Assembly: GCA_018399375.1 (NCBI GenBank)
Contig: JAGYOV010000013.1
Location: 1-12,933 of the forward strand
Direction of reading: 5' to 3'
Origin: Dehalococcoidia bacterium
GTDB taxonomy: Bacteria > Chloroflexota > Dehalococcoidia > GIF9 > AB-539-J10
Length of the DNA stretch: 12,933 bases
A program made the position numbers and the translations under genes. A model generated the notes under the pieces. It saw only the letters and a list, made by a program, of their open reading frames with translations. It had not been told where the DNA came from and ran no database searches. Shown in pieces: positions 1 to 7,990 of this stretch; positions within the stretch are counted from its first letter, which is position 1; each line of letters starts with the position of its first letter.

Positions 1-158
1 ATTCTCTGGAATTATCTCATGATATGGCTGTTCTTTTACTACAGAGTGCAGGACTAAGTCCCAAGAGAAGAGCAGAAACGCTCAGCCTTGAGGAATGGAA
101 ATCTCTATGGGAAACTCTATCCAATCAGTCTTGGTCACCTCGTGAAATAAAATGTTAA
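1..158 (+). CDS. rsmA: 16S rRNA dimethyladenosine transferase, C-terminal end (partial)
   Basis: Only the last ~51 codons are present, reading from base 3 to a TAA at 156-158; the gene starts outside the window. The tail contains AGLSPKRRAETLSLEEW, which matches the C-terminal helical domain of RsmA/KsgA (family pattern AGIxPxxRAExLSLEExxxL). RsmA dimethylates two adjacent adenosines in the helix 45 loop near the 3' end of 16S rRNA during 30S maturation. The catalytic SAM-binding domain lies outside the window and cannot be checked. The stop overlaps the ispE start by 7 bases (152-158), implying translational coupling; an rsmA-ispE pair is a common bacterial arrangement. The short fragment limits certainty, but family motif and neighbour agree. 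Confidence 0.82.
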   Translation, partial: SLELSHDMAVLLLQSAGLSPKRRAETLSLEEWKSLWETLSNQSWSPREIKC

Positions 159-1036
159 CCATCAAAGCTCCAGCAAAGGTAAACCTGGTTCTGGAAGTTC
201 TGGGGGAAAGGGATGCGTATCACCAAGTTTCCAGTATCATTCAGTCAATAGATCTGTGTGATACACTAACTTTCAACCCAAGCGATGAGATATCGTTCAG
301 CTGCGACGAACCCAGCCTGAAACAAAACAACCTGGTGGTGAAAGCTGTCGAGCTTCTCAGGCAAAATACAGGCTGTCGCTTGGGGATGAAAATTGACCTT
401 CACAAGCGGACGCCGTGGGGAATGGGATTAGGGGGAGGTAGTAGCGATGCCGCTGCTACCTTAATTGGGCTCAATGCCCTATGGCAACTGGGTTTTTCCC
501 GAGACGAACTGGCCATGTTAGGAGCTACATTGGGTGCGGATATCCCATTCTTTATCCATGGCGGCATAGCCATGGTTGGCGGTAAAGGCGAGAAGGTAAA
601 GCCCATCCCGGAATTGCCTCCCTACTGGTTCGTTCTGCTAGTTCCTCCAGTACCTGGAATTCCCGAGAAGACAAGACATATGTATAGCAAGCTGAAACCT
701 TACCATTTTACTCAAGGGCAATTTACCAATGCGGCCCTATCATCTTTGCGAGAAGACAAATTTGACCTCTCCCTCATCTTCAACGCCTTTGAAGACGTAG
801 TATGCGATGTTTTCCCCGGGTTGAGGAAATACCAAAATATGTTTAAGGAGGCGGGGGCACAAAGAGTTTGCCTCGCAGGCTCTGGCCCGTGTCTTTTTAC
901 CATTGCGCCCCATGAAGAAGATGCCAGAATGTTATATTCACGATTAAGAGCACAGGGAGTAAAAAGCTACCTTGCTTCTTCACATCCAGGCAACTCTACA
1001 GGTCCACTTGATATCTCAATGCCACATTGGATCTAA
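152..1036 (+). CDS. ispE: 4-diphosphocytidyl-2-C-methyl-D-erythritol kinase (IspE)
   Basis: Cytosolic GHMP kinase that phosphorylates the 2-hydroxyl of CDP-methylerythritol with ATP in the MEP pathway to isopentenyl diphosphate. At 294 residues it has the usual family length. Visible motifs: N-terminal APAKVNL with the active-site lysine K9; the glycine-rich ATP loop GLGGGSSDAA at about 92-101; GADIPFF with the likely catalytic D130; and the third GHMP motif AGSGPCLF near residue 244. One small oddity is DAYH at 21-24, where the family usually has DGYH. The ATG at 152 lies inside the end of rsmA and gives the N-terminus typical of IspE. The VTT-family gene follows after 16 bases and is probably co-transcribed. 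Its presence indicates isoprenoid synthesis by MEP rather than mevalonate. Confidence 0.95.
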   Translation: MLTIKAPAKVNLVLEVLGERDAYHQVSSIIQSIDLCDTLTFNPSDEISFSCDEPSLKQNNLVVKAVELLRQNTGCRLGMKIDLHKRTPWGMGLGGGSSDAAATLIGLNALWQLGFSRDELAMLGATLGADIPFFIHGGIAMVGGKGEKVKPIPELPPYWFVLLVPPVPGIPEKTRHMYSKLKPYHFTQGQFTNAALSSLREDKFDLSLIFNAFEDVVCDVFPGLRKYQNMFKEAGAQRVCLAGSGPCLFTIAPHEEDARMLYSRLRAQGVKSYLASSHPGNSTGPLDISMPHWI

Positions 1037-1052
1037 AATATAGGTATATGTT

Positions 1053-1625
1053 TTGAAGAAGTATCAATGGTATAGAATAACACTTTACCTGCTTGCTTTA
1101 ACGATCATCAGCATTGGCCTTGCCTACAGTCTGCAGTTGCTCGTAAAATTCCTTGACCTTACTGGTAGCGGCGTTGCTACTACGGCTTATGCGATCGTCT
1201 TCGTAGCCTCGTTGATATTCAATGCCAGCATCATTGTTCCCCTCCCTGTACATGCCTCCATAATGATGGGCATGGCTTCGCAATGGGGCCCCCTCCCTTT
1301 AGCGCTGGTTGCCAGTATAGGAGGGACCATAGGAGAAATAACGGGCTACTATGCAGGTTACTTTGGGAAAAAGGTTATAAATGCTGACAACATTCCAGGC
1401 TACTACAGATTTGCAATCTGGATGAAGAAACACGGCCTCTGGGCTATCTGGGCCATTTCTTTTCAGCCCATCTTGCCCTTTGATATAGCAGGGATTACTG
1501 CAGGAATATCACGATTACCTCTGTGGAAGTTTTTAATCCTTTGCTGGGCAGGCAAATTCCCCAAATATCTCATATTCTGCTCTTTCGGTGCCGCGCTCTC
1601 AAAGTTCCTGCCCGCGTGGTTTTGA
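1053..1625 (+). CDS. VTT/DedA-like integral membrane protein
   Basis: A 190-residue hydrophobic protein of the VTT (SNARE-associated/DedA-like) type. A first membrane segment lies at about residues 9-31 and another at 43-63. The family-like core follows at 64-106: PLPVHASI, then GGTIGEITGYYAGYFGKK, then a re-entrant-like segment with PILPFDIAGITAGISRLP at 139-156. The C-terminal membrane segment at about 158-182 contains GKFPKYLIF. DedA/VTT proteins are linked to lipid-carrier flipping and membrane homeostasis; which role applies here cannot be told. The start is a TTG at 1053: the only nearby upstream ATG (1048) is out of frame and hits a stop at once, and a weak AGGTA lies just upstream. 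It follows ispE by 16 bases. Its 3' end overlaps the end of the convergent cca gene by 56 bases. Confidence 0.78.
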   Translation: MKKYQWYRITLYLLALTIISIGLAYSLQLLVKFLDLTGSGVATTAYAIVFVASLIFNASIIVPLPVHASIMMGMASQWGPLPLALVASIGGTIGEITGYYAGYFGKKVINADNIPGYYRFAIWMKKHGLWAIWAISFQPILPFDIAGITAGISRLPLWKFLILCWAGKFPKYLIFCSFGAALSKFLPAWF

Positions 1626-2850
1626 GCTCGGTCGCTAGTTCTTCTTCCTCAACCAGGGTCTTTACTTTCCCATCCAGCTTGGCATCAAGCAGTTGCTCAA
1701 GTATCTCTCCCATTTCTAGCCCTGGAGGAATTCCCAACCTCACAAGGTCATCCCCTGTAGAGCATATCGCAACCAACCTCAATTCACTTAAGAACAGATT
1801 GAGGCGAGATCGGATGGCTTCAACGTCGGATGCGATAGCACCAGCTTGAAGTACCACTTGTGGGTAATTTTTGAGCAAATGGTAAATTTCACTGCGCTTC
1901 AGCATTTGACCTTCGAGAAGGAATATGTTTGCCTTGAGATTGAGCGTTTCACGGAGTATCTGCGCTCGCCTTCCATGCATATTAAATCGATGTAGAACTC
2001 TCGTAAGACCCTCCTGTGTAAGTGGGTAAATGAGCAGACAGAGATAAAGCTGCGCCAGCGAGCCAGCTTTATACTGGAAGCGGGCTTCCTGAAATTTCCT
2101 TGCAAGCCAGGCTCTTTCTTCAAGAGAGAGATTTATCTCCGGGAGCGCATGCAGTTCGCTGAGTCGACATAGAGTGCGTTCAGGATATTCTTCTCTCAGG
2201 ATTAGATTTAGTTCATGCCTGATGCGATCATTGCTTATGGTATTTAACATTGCAACGTTCTCTTTGAGCGATCTCGAAGTTTCTCTTTCCAACTTGAAGT
2301 TGAGGCGTTGTTCATAACGAATGGCCCGCCATATTCTGGTAGCATCATCACAAAAGCTTTCATGATGTAAAATGCGAATGACACGACGCCGCAGGTCCTT
2401 CAGCCCGTGGCAAGGATCCACCAGCTCTCCATAGCTATCAGGAACAAGAGAAATTGCCATGGCATTAATGGAAAAATCCCGGCGGAAGAGATCCTCTTCC
2501 AGTGTCCCTGGGCTAACATCAGGCAAAGCTCCTGGTTTAGTATAAGACTCGTTTCGCGCCATGGCCAAATCTATGGTAAAGCTGCCAAAATTGAGCTTGG
2601 CAGTACCGAATTTAGAGTAGACGCTTGTCCTGACAGAAAAAAGTTCCGCTATTTGCTGAGCCAGTGCGATTGCATCACCTTCAATCACCAAATCGAGGTC
2701 GAAGTTGGGACGTCCCAGCAGAAGATCCCGGGCCACACCACCAACCAGGTAGACCCGTTCTCCACATTGACTAGCTCCCTTGCTAATACGCCAAACTACC
2801 TCCAGGGCAGCCCGGGGTAAATACCCTTCCATGTCTTTAGATAGATTCAT
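1570..2850 (-). CDS. cca: CCA-adding tRNA nucleotidyltransferase (class II)
   Basis: A 426-residue class II nucleotidyltransferase that should build or repair the 3' CCA of tRNA from CTP and ATP. N-terminal catalytic domain: VYLVGGVARDLLLG (33-46), then DLDLV with metal-binding D51 and D53. Next come RRDFSINAMA at 123-132 and LVDPCHGLKDL at about 143-153. The neck region contains DDATRIWRAIRYEQRL (168-183), the conserved nucleotide-selecting area. The remainder is a helical tRNA-binding body with no evident HD domain. CCA-adding enzymes and poly(A) polymerases share this fold, so specificity is inferred. The ATG at 2848-2850 has an AGGGG about six bases upstream on its strand; an internal Met at residue 8 is an alternative. 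It is transcribed alone, divergent from degV, and its last 56 bases overlap the membrane-protein gene. Confidence 0.9.
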   Translation of the reverse strand: MNLSKDMEGYLPRAALEVVWRISKGASQCGERVYLVGGVARDLLLGRPNFDLDLVIEGDAIALAQQIAELFSVRTSVYSKFGTAKLNFGSFTIDLAMARNESYTKPGALPDVSPGTLEEDLFRRDFSINAMAISLVPDSYGELVDPCHGLKDLRRRVIRILHHESFCDDATRIWRAIRYEQRLNFKLERETSRSLKENVAMLNTISNDRIRHELNLILREEYPERTLCRLSELHALPEINLSLEERAWLARKFQEARFQYKAGSLAQLYLCLLIYPLTQEGLTRVLHRFNMHGRRAQILRETLNLKANIFLLEGQMLKRSEIYHLLKNYPQVVLQAGAIASDVEAIRSRLNLFLSELRLVAICSTGDDLVRLGIPPGLEMGEILEQLLDAKLDGKVKTLVEEEELATELKTTRAGTLRARHRKSRI

Positions 2851-2866
2851 CGCTGCCCCTGAATTA

Positions 2867-2876
2867 AGCCATGGCT
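2867..2876. repeat. 10-base perfect palindrome in the cca leader
   Basis: AGCCATGGCT reads the same on both strands and lies between the predicted cca transcription start and the cca start codon. It could be a small operator or a weak RNA hairpin, or could occur by chance. No second copy was noticed in the divergent region. Confidence 0.25.
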
Positions 2877-2924
2877 CCGCGAAACTACCACGCTAAATTT
2901 CAAAGAAAACCACTTGCTGACCAT

Positions 2925-2953
2925 ATTTTATTACGACTTTGGCAGGCTGTCAT
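2925..2953 (-). promoter_or_regulatory. Predicted sigma-70-type promoter for cca
   Basis: On the minus strand, ATGACA (5/6 match to TTGACA) at 2953-2948 is followed by a 17-base spacer and TAAAAT (5/6 match to TATAAT) at 2930-2925. Transcription would start near 2918, giving a leader of about 68 bases before the cca ATG at 2850. Read directly from the sequence; not tested. Confidence 0.6.
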
Positions 2954-3006
2954 TACATGAAAAAGAAAAAAGTTGCTTTTTGATAGATATAATTCAATTT
3001 ACCTTC

Positions 3007-3036
3007 TTTACTTGCCTTGCAAAGTCTGTTTATAAT
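3007..3036 (+). promoter_or_regulatory. Predicted sigma-70-type promoter for degV
   Basis: TTTACT (4/6 match to TTGACA) at 3007-3012, an 18-base spacer, then a perfect TATAAT at 3031-3036. Transcription would start near 3043, leaving a leader of about 37 bases. The leader carries an AAGGAT ribosome binding site at 3065-3070, nine bases before the degV ATG. A second TATAAT at 2988-2993 has no acceptable -35 element. The region divides clearly between this promoter and the cca promoter on the opposite strand. Confidence 0.6.
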
Positions 3037-3079
3037 ACATCGCTATACGACATATTCATAGCATAAGGATGATCCCAGA

Positions 3080-3940
3080 ATGAAAGAAGTTGCCATTATG
3101 ACCGACAGCATCTCGGGAATACCGCCAGAAATGGCGAGGAATTTTGATATCAAGGTCATCCCTTTATATGTAACACTGGATGGCACAACTGTTGTGGAAA
3201 CGGAAGCCGACAGCGAGAAATTATATAGCAGGCTTGCACAAAAGGAGAATTTGCCCACTACTTCCTCTCCCTCCGCAGAAGACTTCTTGAGAGCCTACAG
3301 AGATCTGAGCCGTAAGGCTCAATATATCTTGCATATATCATTCAGTTCACGGCTCGGGATGAGCTACAAGGAGGCCATGATCGCCAAGGGCATAGCAGAA
3401 AAGGATATGCCCGATATCTCCATTGAAGTTATTGATACCTATACCGCACACGGAGCACAATTGCTCTGCGTCCTTGAAGCAGCACGAGCTGCTATCGCAG
3501 GTAAGCGACTTCCCGAAATAGTCACGCGCATAGAAGATCTCCTGCCGGAACTCAATTTGCTCTATTCACTGGACACGATTTATTATCTTAAGAAGGGAGG
3601 CAGGATGAGCAAATCTGATATATGGGCAGAAACTAATTTGAGGTCAAGTGTACTCATGGAGCTGAGTGCATCTACAGGGGGGAATATTGTGCCATTCGCC
3701 AGAACTAGGACCAGAGCGAGAGCTATCGAGAAAATGTTGAACATAGTAGAACAGAGAAACAAAAAAGGGAAGCTTCACGTCGTGATAGGGCACGATGGTG
3801 CCCCAAAGCAAGCGGAAGATCTCAAAAGACAGTTTTTATCCCTGTTCCCTGTTGAGGAAATATACGTTACGGGCGTTTCCCTTATAACTGCCATTCATGA
3901 TGGCCCGGGAGCAATGCACCTCAGCTGGTTCAGTGAGTAA
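3080..3940 (+). CDS. DegV family protein (fatty-acid-binding type)
   Basis: A 286-residue DegV/FakB-like protein. Members bind a fatty acid and, where a FakA kinase exists, present it for phosphorylation into phospholipid synthesis. Visible family features: N-terminal IMTDSISGIPPE (6-17), VIPLYV (26-31), TTSSPS at 60-65 (family TSQPS), VIDTYTAHGAQ at about 117-127, the YYLKKGGRMS turn at 168-177, and C-terminal HDGPGA at 273-278. The segment normally reading SSxLSGTY is SSRLGMSY (89-96), so the central SGT of the lipid-binding loop is altered. Length is standard. The ATG at 3080 is preceded by AAGGAT at nine bases. The importer begins 35 bases downstream on the same strand and could be co-transcribed. 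No kinase partner is visible here, so a role in fatty acid uptake is a family-based guess. Confidence 0.85.
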   Translation: MKEVAIMTDSISGIPPEMARNFDIKVIPLYVTLDGTTVVETEADSEKLYSRLAQKENLPTTSSPSAEDFLRAYRDLSRKAQYILHISFSSRLGMSYKEAMIAKGIAEKDMPDISIEVIDTYTAHGAQLLCVLEAARAAIAGKRLPEIVTRIEDLLPELNLLYSLDTIYYLKKGGRMSKSDIWAETNLRSSVLMELSASTGGNIVPFARTRTRARAIEKMLNIVEQRNKKGKLHVVIGHDGAPKQAEDLKRQFLSLFPVEEIYVTGVSLITAIHDGPGAMHLSWFSE

Positions 3941-3975
3941 AGCGTATAATTAAAGTGCAGATAAAGGAGGAGGCC

Positions 3976-5166
3976 ATGAAAAGAATAACGGTTTTATTGT
4001 TAGTGTTTGTTCTAGCTCTCAGTGGAATGATTTCCTGTGCTCCATCCTCCGCTGAGGAATCCTACAAGATAGGAGCGCTTACACCCCAGACAGGAAAATA
4101 TGCAGGGCTGGGGCTTCAGACACTGGAGGGCATGCAGGTAATAGCTGATGACATCAACGAGAAAGGCGGCATAAACGGTATCCCTCTGGAAGTGGTGCCC
4201 TGTGATGACAAAAGCAGCACCACTGGTGTCACCCTGGGAGCCAAGAAATTGATAGAGGTGGATAAAGTTGCTGTTATTCTACACGGCACAGTGACGGCAC
4301 TCGCACAGAGCACAATGCCGGTAGCCGAAGAGGGCAAAACGCCGGCGATACTGCTTTCAGGAACAGCCCTGTTTGATGACCAGCTTGGCGAGTGGTGTTT
4401 CAGACCCATGGGAAGTGAGGAAGATTACGCTGACATTGTTTTCCAATATCTCAACCAAGATCTGGGGATTACCAGAGTTGCAGCAATGATGGAAAACAGC
4501 GGATATGGTCAGGGATTCGAGTTCTTCATGATGGATGTCACCTCCCAACATAATATGGAATTGGTAACGACACAGCATTTCGACCCGGCAGCCACGGACC
4601 TGACTCTCCAGATAACCGATATAAAGAACTCCAGTGCCGAAGCTCTGGTCATCTGGGGCAGCGGCCCTGCTGGAGCACTGGCGGTTAAACAGGCAAGAGA
4701 TATGGGCGTCACCTTGCCTATTATCGCAGCCTTTGCTCAAGGATCTTCAGACATGGTCAAAGCGTTTGGTGAATACTACGAAATTAACCCCTCTCTCATT
4801 GTGACCTCCTCCAAAACCGACATATGGCAAAATCTTCCTGAAGACGACCCTGACAAGGCAATGTGCCGGGATTTAGCCAACTTATTCCTGGAGAAAACTG
4901 ATCCTCCTCATGAGCCTGGCTTTTACGGCGTCGTTGGAGCTCAGATGATGCTCTTTGTCGCAGATGCACTGAAGAGAGCGCAACCAGACCCCACCGACTT
5001 GGCACAGCTAAGAAGTGAGATCAGAAGCGCGCTCGAGTCCACGGAAAACCTCGACCTGTTTACCGCCGTTTACACCCTGTCACCCGAGGATCACTATGGA
5101 GGCTCAATTCAAAAGATAGTGCTGGTTACCTTCAAAGACGGAGAAAAAGTGCTGGTACGTAGTTGA
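3976..5166 (+). CDS. ABC importer substrate-binding lipoprotein, Liv-type (Peripla_BP_6)
   Basis: The start is the ATG at 3976, not the upstream GTG at 3955: a strong ribosome site AAAGGAGG (3963-3970) ends five bases before it, and translation gives a clean signal peptide. The first 20 residues are hydrophobic and end MIS before C21, a near-canonical lipobox, so the protein is probably lipid-anchored outside the cytoplasmic membrane. The 396-residue protein follows the LivJ/Leu-Ile-Val-binding fold: YKIGALTPQTGKYAGLG, then GMQVIADDINEKGGINGIPL, DDKSSTTGVTLGAKKLI, and later a second lobe with TDLTLQITDIKNSSAEALVIWG. The ligand-contact region reads HGTVTALAQS and LSGTAL rather than LivJ's serine-rich equivalents, so the ligand (amino acid, amide or other) is not settled. 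A TATAAT at 3945-3950 might be its own -10 box, but no -35 accompanies it. LivH follows after 25 bases. Confidence 0.88.
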   Translation: MKRITVLLLVFVLALSGMISCAPSSAEESYKIGALTPQTGKYAGLGLQTLEGMQVIADDINEKGGINGIPLEVVPCDDKSSTTGVTLGAKKLIEVDKVAVILHGTVTALAQSTMPVAEEGKTPAILLSGTALFDDQLGEWCFRPMGSEEDYADIVFQYLNQDLGITRVAAMMENSGYGQGFEFFMMDVTSQHNMELVTTQHFDPAATDLTLQITDIKNSSAEALVIWGSGPAGALAVKQARDMGVTLPIIAAFAQGSSDMVKAFGEYYEINPSLIVTSSKTDIWQNLPEDDPDKAMCRDLANLFLEKTDPPHEPGFYGVVGAQMMLFVADALKRAQPDPTDLAQLRSEIRSALESTENLDLFTAVYTLSPEDHYGGSIQKIVLVTFKDGEKVLVRS

Positions 5167-5191
5167 GGATTGAATCTCTCTTGAGGATGCC

Positions 5192-6064
5192 TTGGACCTA
5201 TCTATTGTCTTACAGTTCTTCATCAGCGGCGTAAATCTGGGCTGCATCTATGCTGCGCTGGGGTTGGGATTCTTTGTCGTTTACAGCGTAACGCGCGTGC
5301 TCAATCTTGCCCAAGGAGAGTTCGTGATGGTGGGAGGAATGCTCACCGCTACTTTTTATTCTATGGGAGTTCCCATCATTCTTAGCGCACTCATTGCCAT
5401 AGCTGTAGCCGGCCTGCTCGGAGGCATATTGCACTGCGGCGTAATTCACCCTGCGAGAAACCTTTCCAAGGCAACACAGACCTTCCTGACCGTAGGTTTC
5501 GCCTTTGCCATTGAAGGTATAGCTCTGTTGGTTTGGGGGTGGGAATACAAAAGCCTGCCCAATTTCCTGAGTACACCTAACATTCATTTTGGAGGAGCAA
5601 CCATCATCGGGCAAACGCCATGGGTTACCGGAATTACTCTGCTTGCAGTAACTGGACTATTTCTTTTCTTTGGACACACTCTCCAGGGAAAAGCGCTCCG
5701 AGCCTGCGCCGATAATCCCCTCGGAGCAAAAACTATTGGCATCAGCGTGGATAGAATGTCACTATACGTTTTCATTCTGGCTGGTGCATTTGGAGGCATA
5801 GCAGGAGCTGTAATAACGCCTCTAACCATGGTTTCCTACAATATAGGGTTCCCCATGACGATAAAGGGCCTGCTGGCTGCTTTTGTAGGAGGAATAACCA
5901 GAGCCGAAGGAGTGATACTCGGTGGCATGGTATTGGGAATGGCAGAAGCGATAGCTGCAGGTCTTATGCCCTCAGAGTATCACAGCATCTTCGCGATGAT
6001 AATTTTGATGGCAGTGTTCTTATGCCAGCCTCACGGCCTATTGAGCAGCTCTGGTAAAACATAA
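5192..6064 (+). CDS. livH: ABC importer permease, LivH type
   Basis: A 290-residue polytopic inner-membrane permease, one half of the channel. The opening FISGVNLGCIYAALGLGF followed by RVLNLAQGEFVMVGGM is the LivH signature (family GLxxGxxYALxALGLxLxYGVxxxxNxAHG). A cytoplasmic coupling segment lies around ACADNPLGAKTIGISVDRM, and AGAFGGIAGAVITPL and LAAFVGGITRAEGVILGGMVLG follow as in the family. The start is the TTG at 5192: it has TGAGGAT just upstream, an in-frame stop at 5171 limits extension, the ATG at 5187 is out of frame, and this N-terminus matches the family without trimming. It lies 25 bases after the binding-protein gene and 58 before livM. Confidence 0.9.
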   Translation: MDLSIVLQFFISGVNLGCIYAALGLGFFVVYSVTRVLNLAQGEFVMVGGMLTATFYSMGVPIILSALIAIAVAGLLGGILHCGVIHPARNLSKATQTFLTVGFAFAIEGIALLVWGWEYKSLPNFLSTPNIHFGGATIIGQTPWVTGITLLAVTGLFLFFGHTLQGKALRACADNPLGAKTIGISVDRMSLYVFILAGAFGGIAGAVITPLTMVSYNIGFPMTIKGLLAAFVGGITRAEGVILGGMVLGMAEAIAAGLMPSEYHSIFAMIILMAVFLCQPHGLLSSSGKT

Positions 6065-6122
6065 AAACTGCTCGCCTTCATTTATACATATATAGTCTAA
6101 GAGTTAACTTAATGGAGACAAA

Positions 6123-7124
6123 GTGAACAAAACAGTGGAGTTAAGGCGCACAAAAGCCGAGTACCTGATACTTGCACTGGTCGTTGTCCTATTTCTATCT
6201 ATTCCACTTTTCGCCGGCCCGTATCACCTTGCCATTATAATGGACATAGGCATCTATGCCATTATAACCATGGGTCTCATCCTGCTGATGGGACAGGCAG
6301 GACAATTATCTCTGGGGCAGGCCGTCTTCTTCGGTCTGGGAGCCTACTCTTCAGCGATCCTTACCACACAACATCATTTTGCCCCTTGGCTAGCATTACT
6401 GCTGGCCATCATCATCACGGGCAGTATAGCCGCTGGCATAGGCAGGGCAGTGTTGAGACTCAAAGGCATTATCGTATCTGGCGTAACGCTGGTCCTGAAT
6501 CTTATTTTTTCCTACCTCGTTCTCAGTCTGATAAATTTAACAGGAGGAGCCAACGGCATAGTAAATATCCCTCACCTCTCACCAGTCAAACTTATACCAA
6601 ATTCGCTCTTTGACTACTACTTCTTGTGGATCGTAGCTTTCCTCTTGCTCGCCTTTTCGCTAAATCTGGTTAATTCGCGAACGGGCAGGGCACTGAGAAC
6701 CATGAACATCCTCTCAGGTGGAGGAGAAGAAACAGCCCAGGTCCTGGGTATAAACGTTATGAAATATAAGGTACAGGTATTCACGCTGGGCGCTGTATAT
6801 GCTAGCATAGCTGGCAGCATATATGCCCATCACTTAGGGAGCATAGAGCCCGATATTTTTGGAGCCCATCTTTCACTGTTGGTGGCAATCATGGCAATCG
6901 TTGGAGGGATGGCAAGCCCGTGGGGAGCTTTTCTTGGCGCTGCTTTGCTTATGGGTCTAACCGAATTGCTAGGGAAGTTCGCCTCTGTAGTAGTCAGTGG
7001 CCCCACGGGAGCCTATGAGCTAATAGCTTATGGTATCATCCTAATGGCAGTATTGCGATTCCTGCCCCAAGGACTGATCCCTCTATTTCAAAAATTACCA
7101 CCACAAAGCAGGCATAGTAAATGA
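6123..7124 (+). CDS. livM: ABC importer permease, LivM type
   Basis: A 333-residue polytopic permease that should pair with LivH. The diagnostic block GLILLMGQAGQLSLGQAVFF at about residues 51-70 matches the LivM pattern (LLxGxAGQLSLGHAAF). Later, VLGINVMKYKVQVFTLGAVY carries the coupling region, and MAIVGGMASPWGAFLGAALL the conserved C-terminal block. The start is a GTG at 6123 with GGAGA (6114-6118) correctly spaced. The 58-base gap from livH is AT-rich, includes the palindrome AGTTAACT (6102-6109), and holds no gene. The stop TGA overlaps the livG start as ATGA at 7121-7124, a typical coupled junction. Confidence 0.9.
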   Translation: MNKTVELRRTKAEYLILALVVVLFLSIPLFAGPYHLAIIMDIGIYAIITMGLILLMGQAGQLSLGQAVFFGLGAYSSAILTTQHHFAPWLALLLAIIITGSIAAGIGRAVLRLKGIIVSGVTLVLNLIFSYLVLSLINLTGGANGIVNIPHLSPVKLIPNSLFDYYFLWIVAFLLLAFSLNLVNSRTGRALRTMNILSGGGEETAQVLGINVMKYKVQVFTLGAVYASIAGSIYAHHLGSIEPDIFGAHLSLLVAIMAIVGGMASPWGAFLGAALLMGLTELLGKFASVVVSGPTGAYELIAYGIILMAVLRFLPQGLIPLFQKLPPQSRHSK

Positions 7125-7990
7125 GAGATTATTTAAGTTGGATGAAGGACATTCTGGCCTTTACAAAGGAGCAAATGCGAGAGATTGATAGCAGCTCCCT
7201 ACTCCAGCTGAAGAACATATCCGTCGCCTTCGGCAAGCTGACTGCAGTTGACGGAGTGAGCTTCACCATCCGGAGGGGAGACATAACATCCATAATCGGG
7301 CCAAATGGAGCGGGGAAAACCACCATTCTCAAGCTCATCTGTGGTTTATTGCCTCTATCTCAGGGAGAAATATGGTTTAAGCAACAGAGACTGGATAAAA
7401 TCCCCCCGCACCACATAGCTTCACTTGGAGTCACGCAAGTATTTCAAGACATTCAGCTCTTCTCAAACATGTCGATTCTGGAGAATGTGATGGTTGGCTG
7501 TCACGTATGGACCGACTCCGGTTTTCTCAATACGGGGCTTAAATTGCCCCATGCCAAGGCGGAAGAAAATAAAATTAAGGAACAAGCCATTAGTAAATTG
7601 TCCCTGGTCGGGCTGGAACAAAAGGCTTTCATGCTCCCATCTCACTTATCCTGGAGTGAACAAAAACTTTCGGGCTTGGCCCGTGCCCTTGCTGCAGAGC
7701 CCGATCTATTGTTACTGGATGAGCCCTATGGAGGATTAATGGCTACCGAAATAGCCATGTTGAGTCGGCTAATTTTGCAGCTACAGCAAGATGGGATAAC
7801 TATCCTGATGGTAGAACAGAGAACGGATGAAGCTCTGGAGATCGCCAATCAGGTAGTCATCCTTGATAGCGGAGAGAAAGTTGCTGATGCCTCTCCCACG
7901 GAGATACGGAGCAATGCATTTATCGCCACAAATTACCTGGGAGGCAGAGTAAAGGGAATGAGCGAGGTACATCATGCTGCAAGTAAATGA
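7121..7990 (+). CDS. livG: ABC importer ATPase, LivG type, with atypical signature
   Basis: Cytosolic ATPase subunit of the importer. Walker A GPNGAGKT at 60-67, Q-loop FQD at 108-110, and Walker B DLLLLDEP with catalytic E201 are intact. The signature, usually LSYGQ or LSGGQ, reads LSWSE at 176-180, so the key glycine is serine. The H-loop reads VEQ (231-233) where LivG proteins usually have VEH. Overall order (FGKLTAVDGVSF, then VFQDIQLFSNMSILENVMVG) is LivG-like. The start at 7121 overlaps livM (ATGA) and gives 289 residues, with an N-terminus about 20 longer than usual. An internal ATG at 7175 has AAAGGAG three bases upstream and would give 271 residues, also plausible. livF overlaps its end by 17 bases. 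Confidence 0.87.
   Translation: MRDYLSWMKDILAFTKEQMREIDSSSLLQLKNISVAFGKLTAVDGVSFTIRRGDITSIIGPNGAGKTTILKLICGLLPLSQGEIWFKQQRLDKIPPHHIASLGVTQVFQDIQLFSNMSILENVMVGCHVWTDSGFLNTGLKLPHAKAEENKIKEQAISKLSLVGLEQKAFMLPSHLSWSEQKLSGLARALAAEPDLLLLDEPYGGLMATEIAMLSRLILQLQQDGITILMVEQRTDEALEIANQVVILDSGEKVADASPTEIRSNAFIATNYLGGRVKGMSEVHHAASK

Noticed and set aside
212..223. DGYH to DAYH change in IspE as a sign of inactivity.
   Set aside because: All other catalytic and ATP-loop residues are intact; a single Gly-to-Ala change is compatible with function.
2964..2980. AAAAAG/CTTTTT inverted repeat with a 3-base loop as a possible terminator.
   Set aside because: It has no GC pairs except one and lies between two promoters facing outward, where no transcript is expected to end.
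2957..2983. An eight-residue lysine-rich ORF (MKKKKVAF) in the divergent cca/degV region, suggestive of a leader peptide.
   Set aside because: It lies upstream of the predicted degV promoter, has no ribosome site, and A-rich DNA yields such ORFs by chance.
3945..3950. TATAAT before the binding-protein gene as a separate importer promoter.
   Set aside because: No -35 hexamer at 15-19 bases and no TG extension; kept only as a remark in the gene entry.
4116..4740. Open reading frames on the opposite strand of the binding-protein gene (and similar ones within other genes).
   Set aside because: They are in coding shadow of a well-supported gene, resemble no family I know, and have no start signals.
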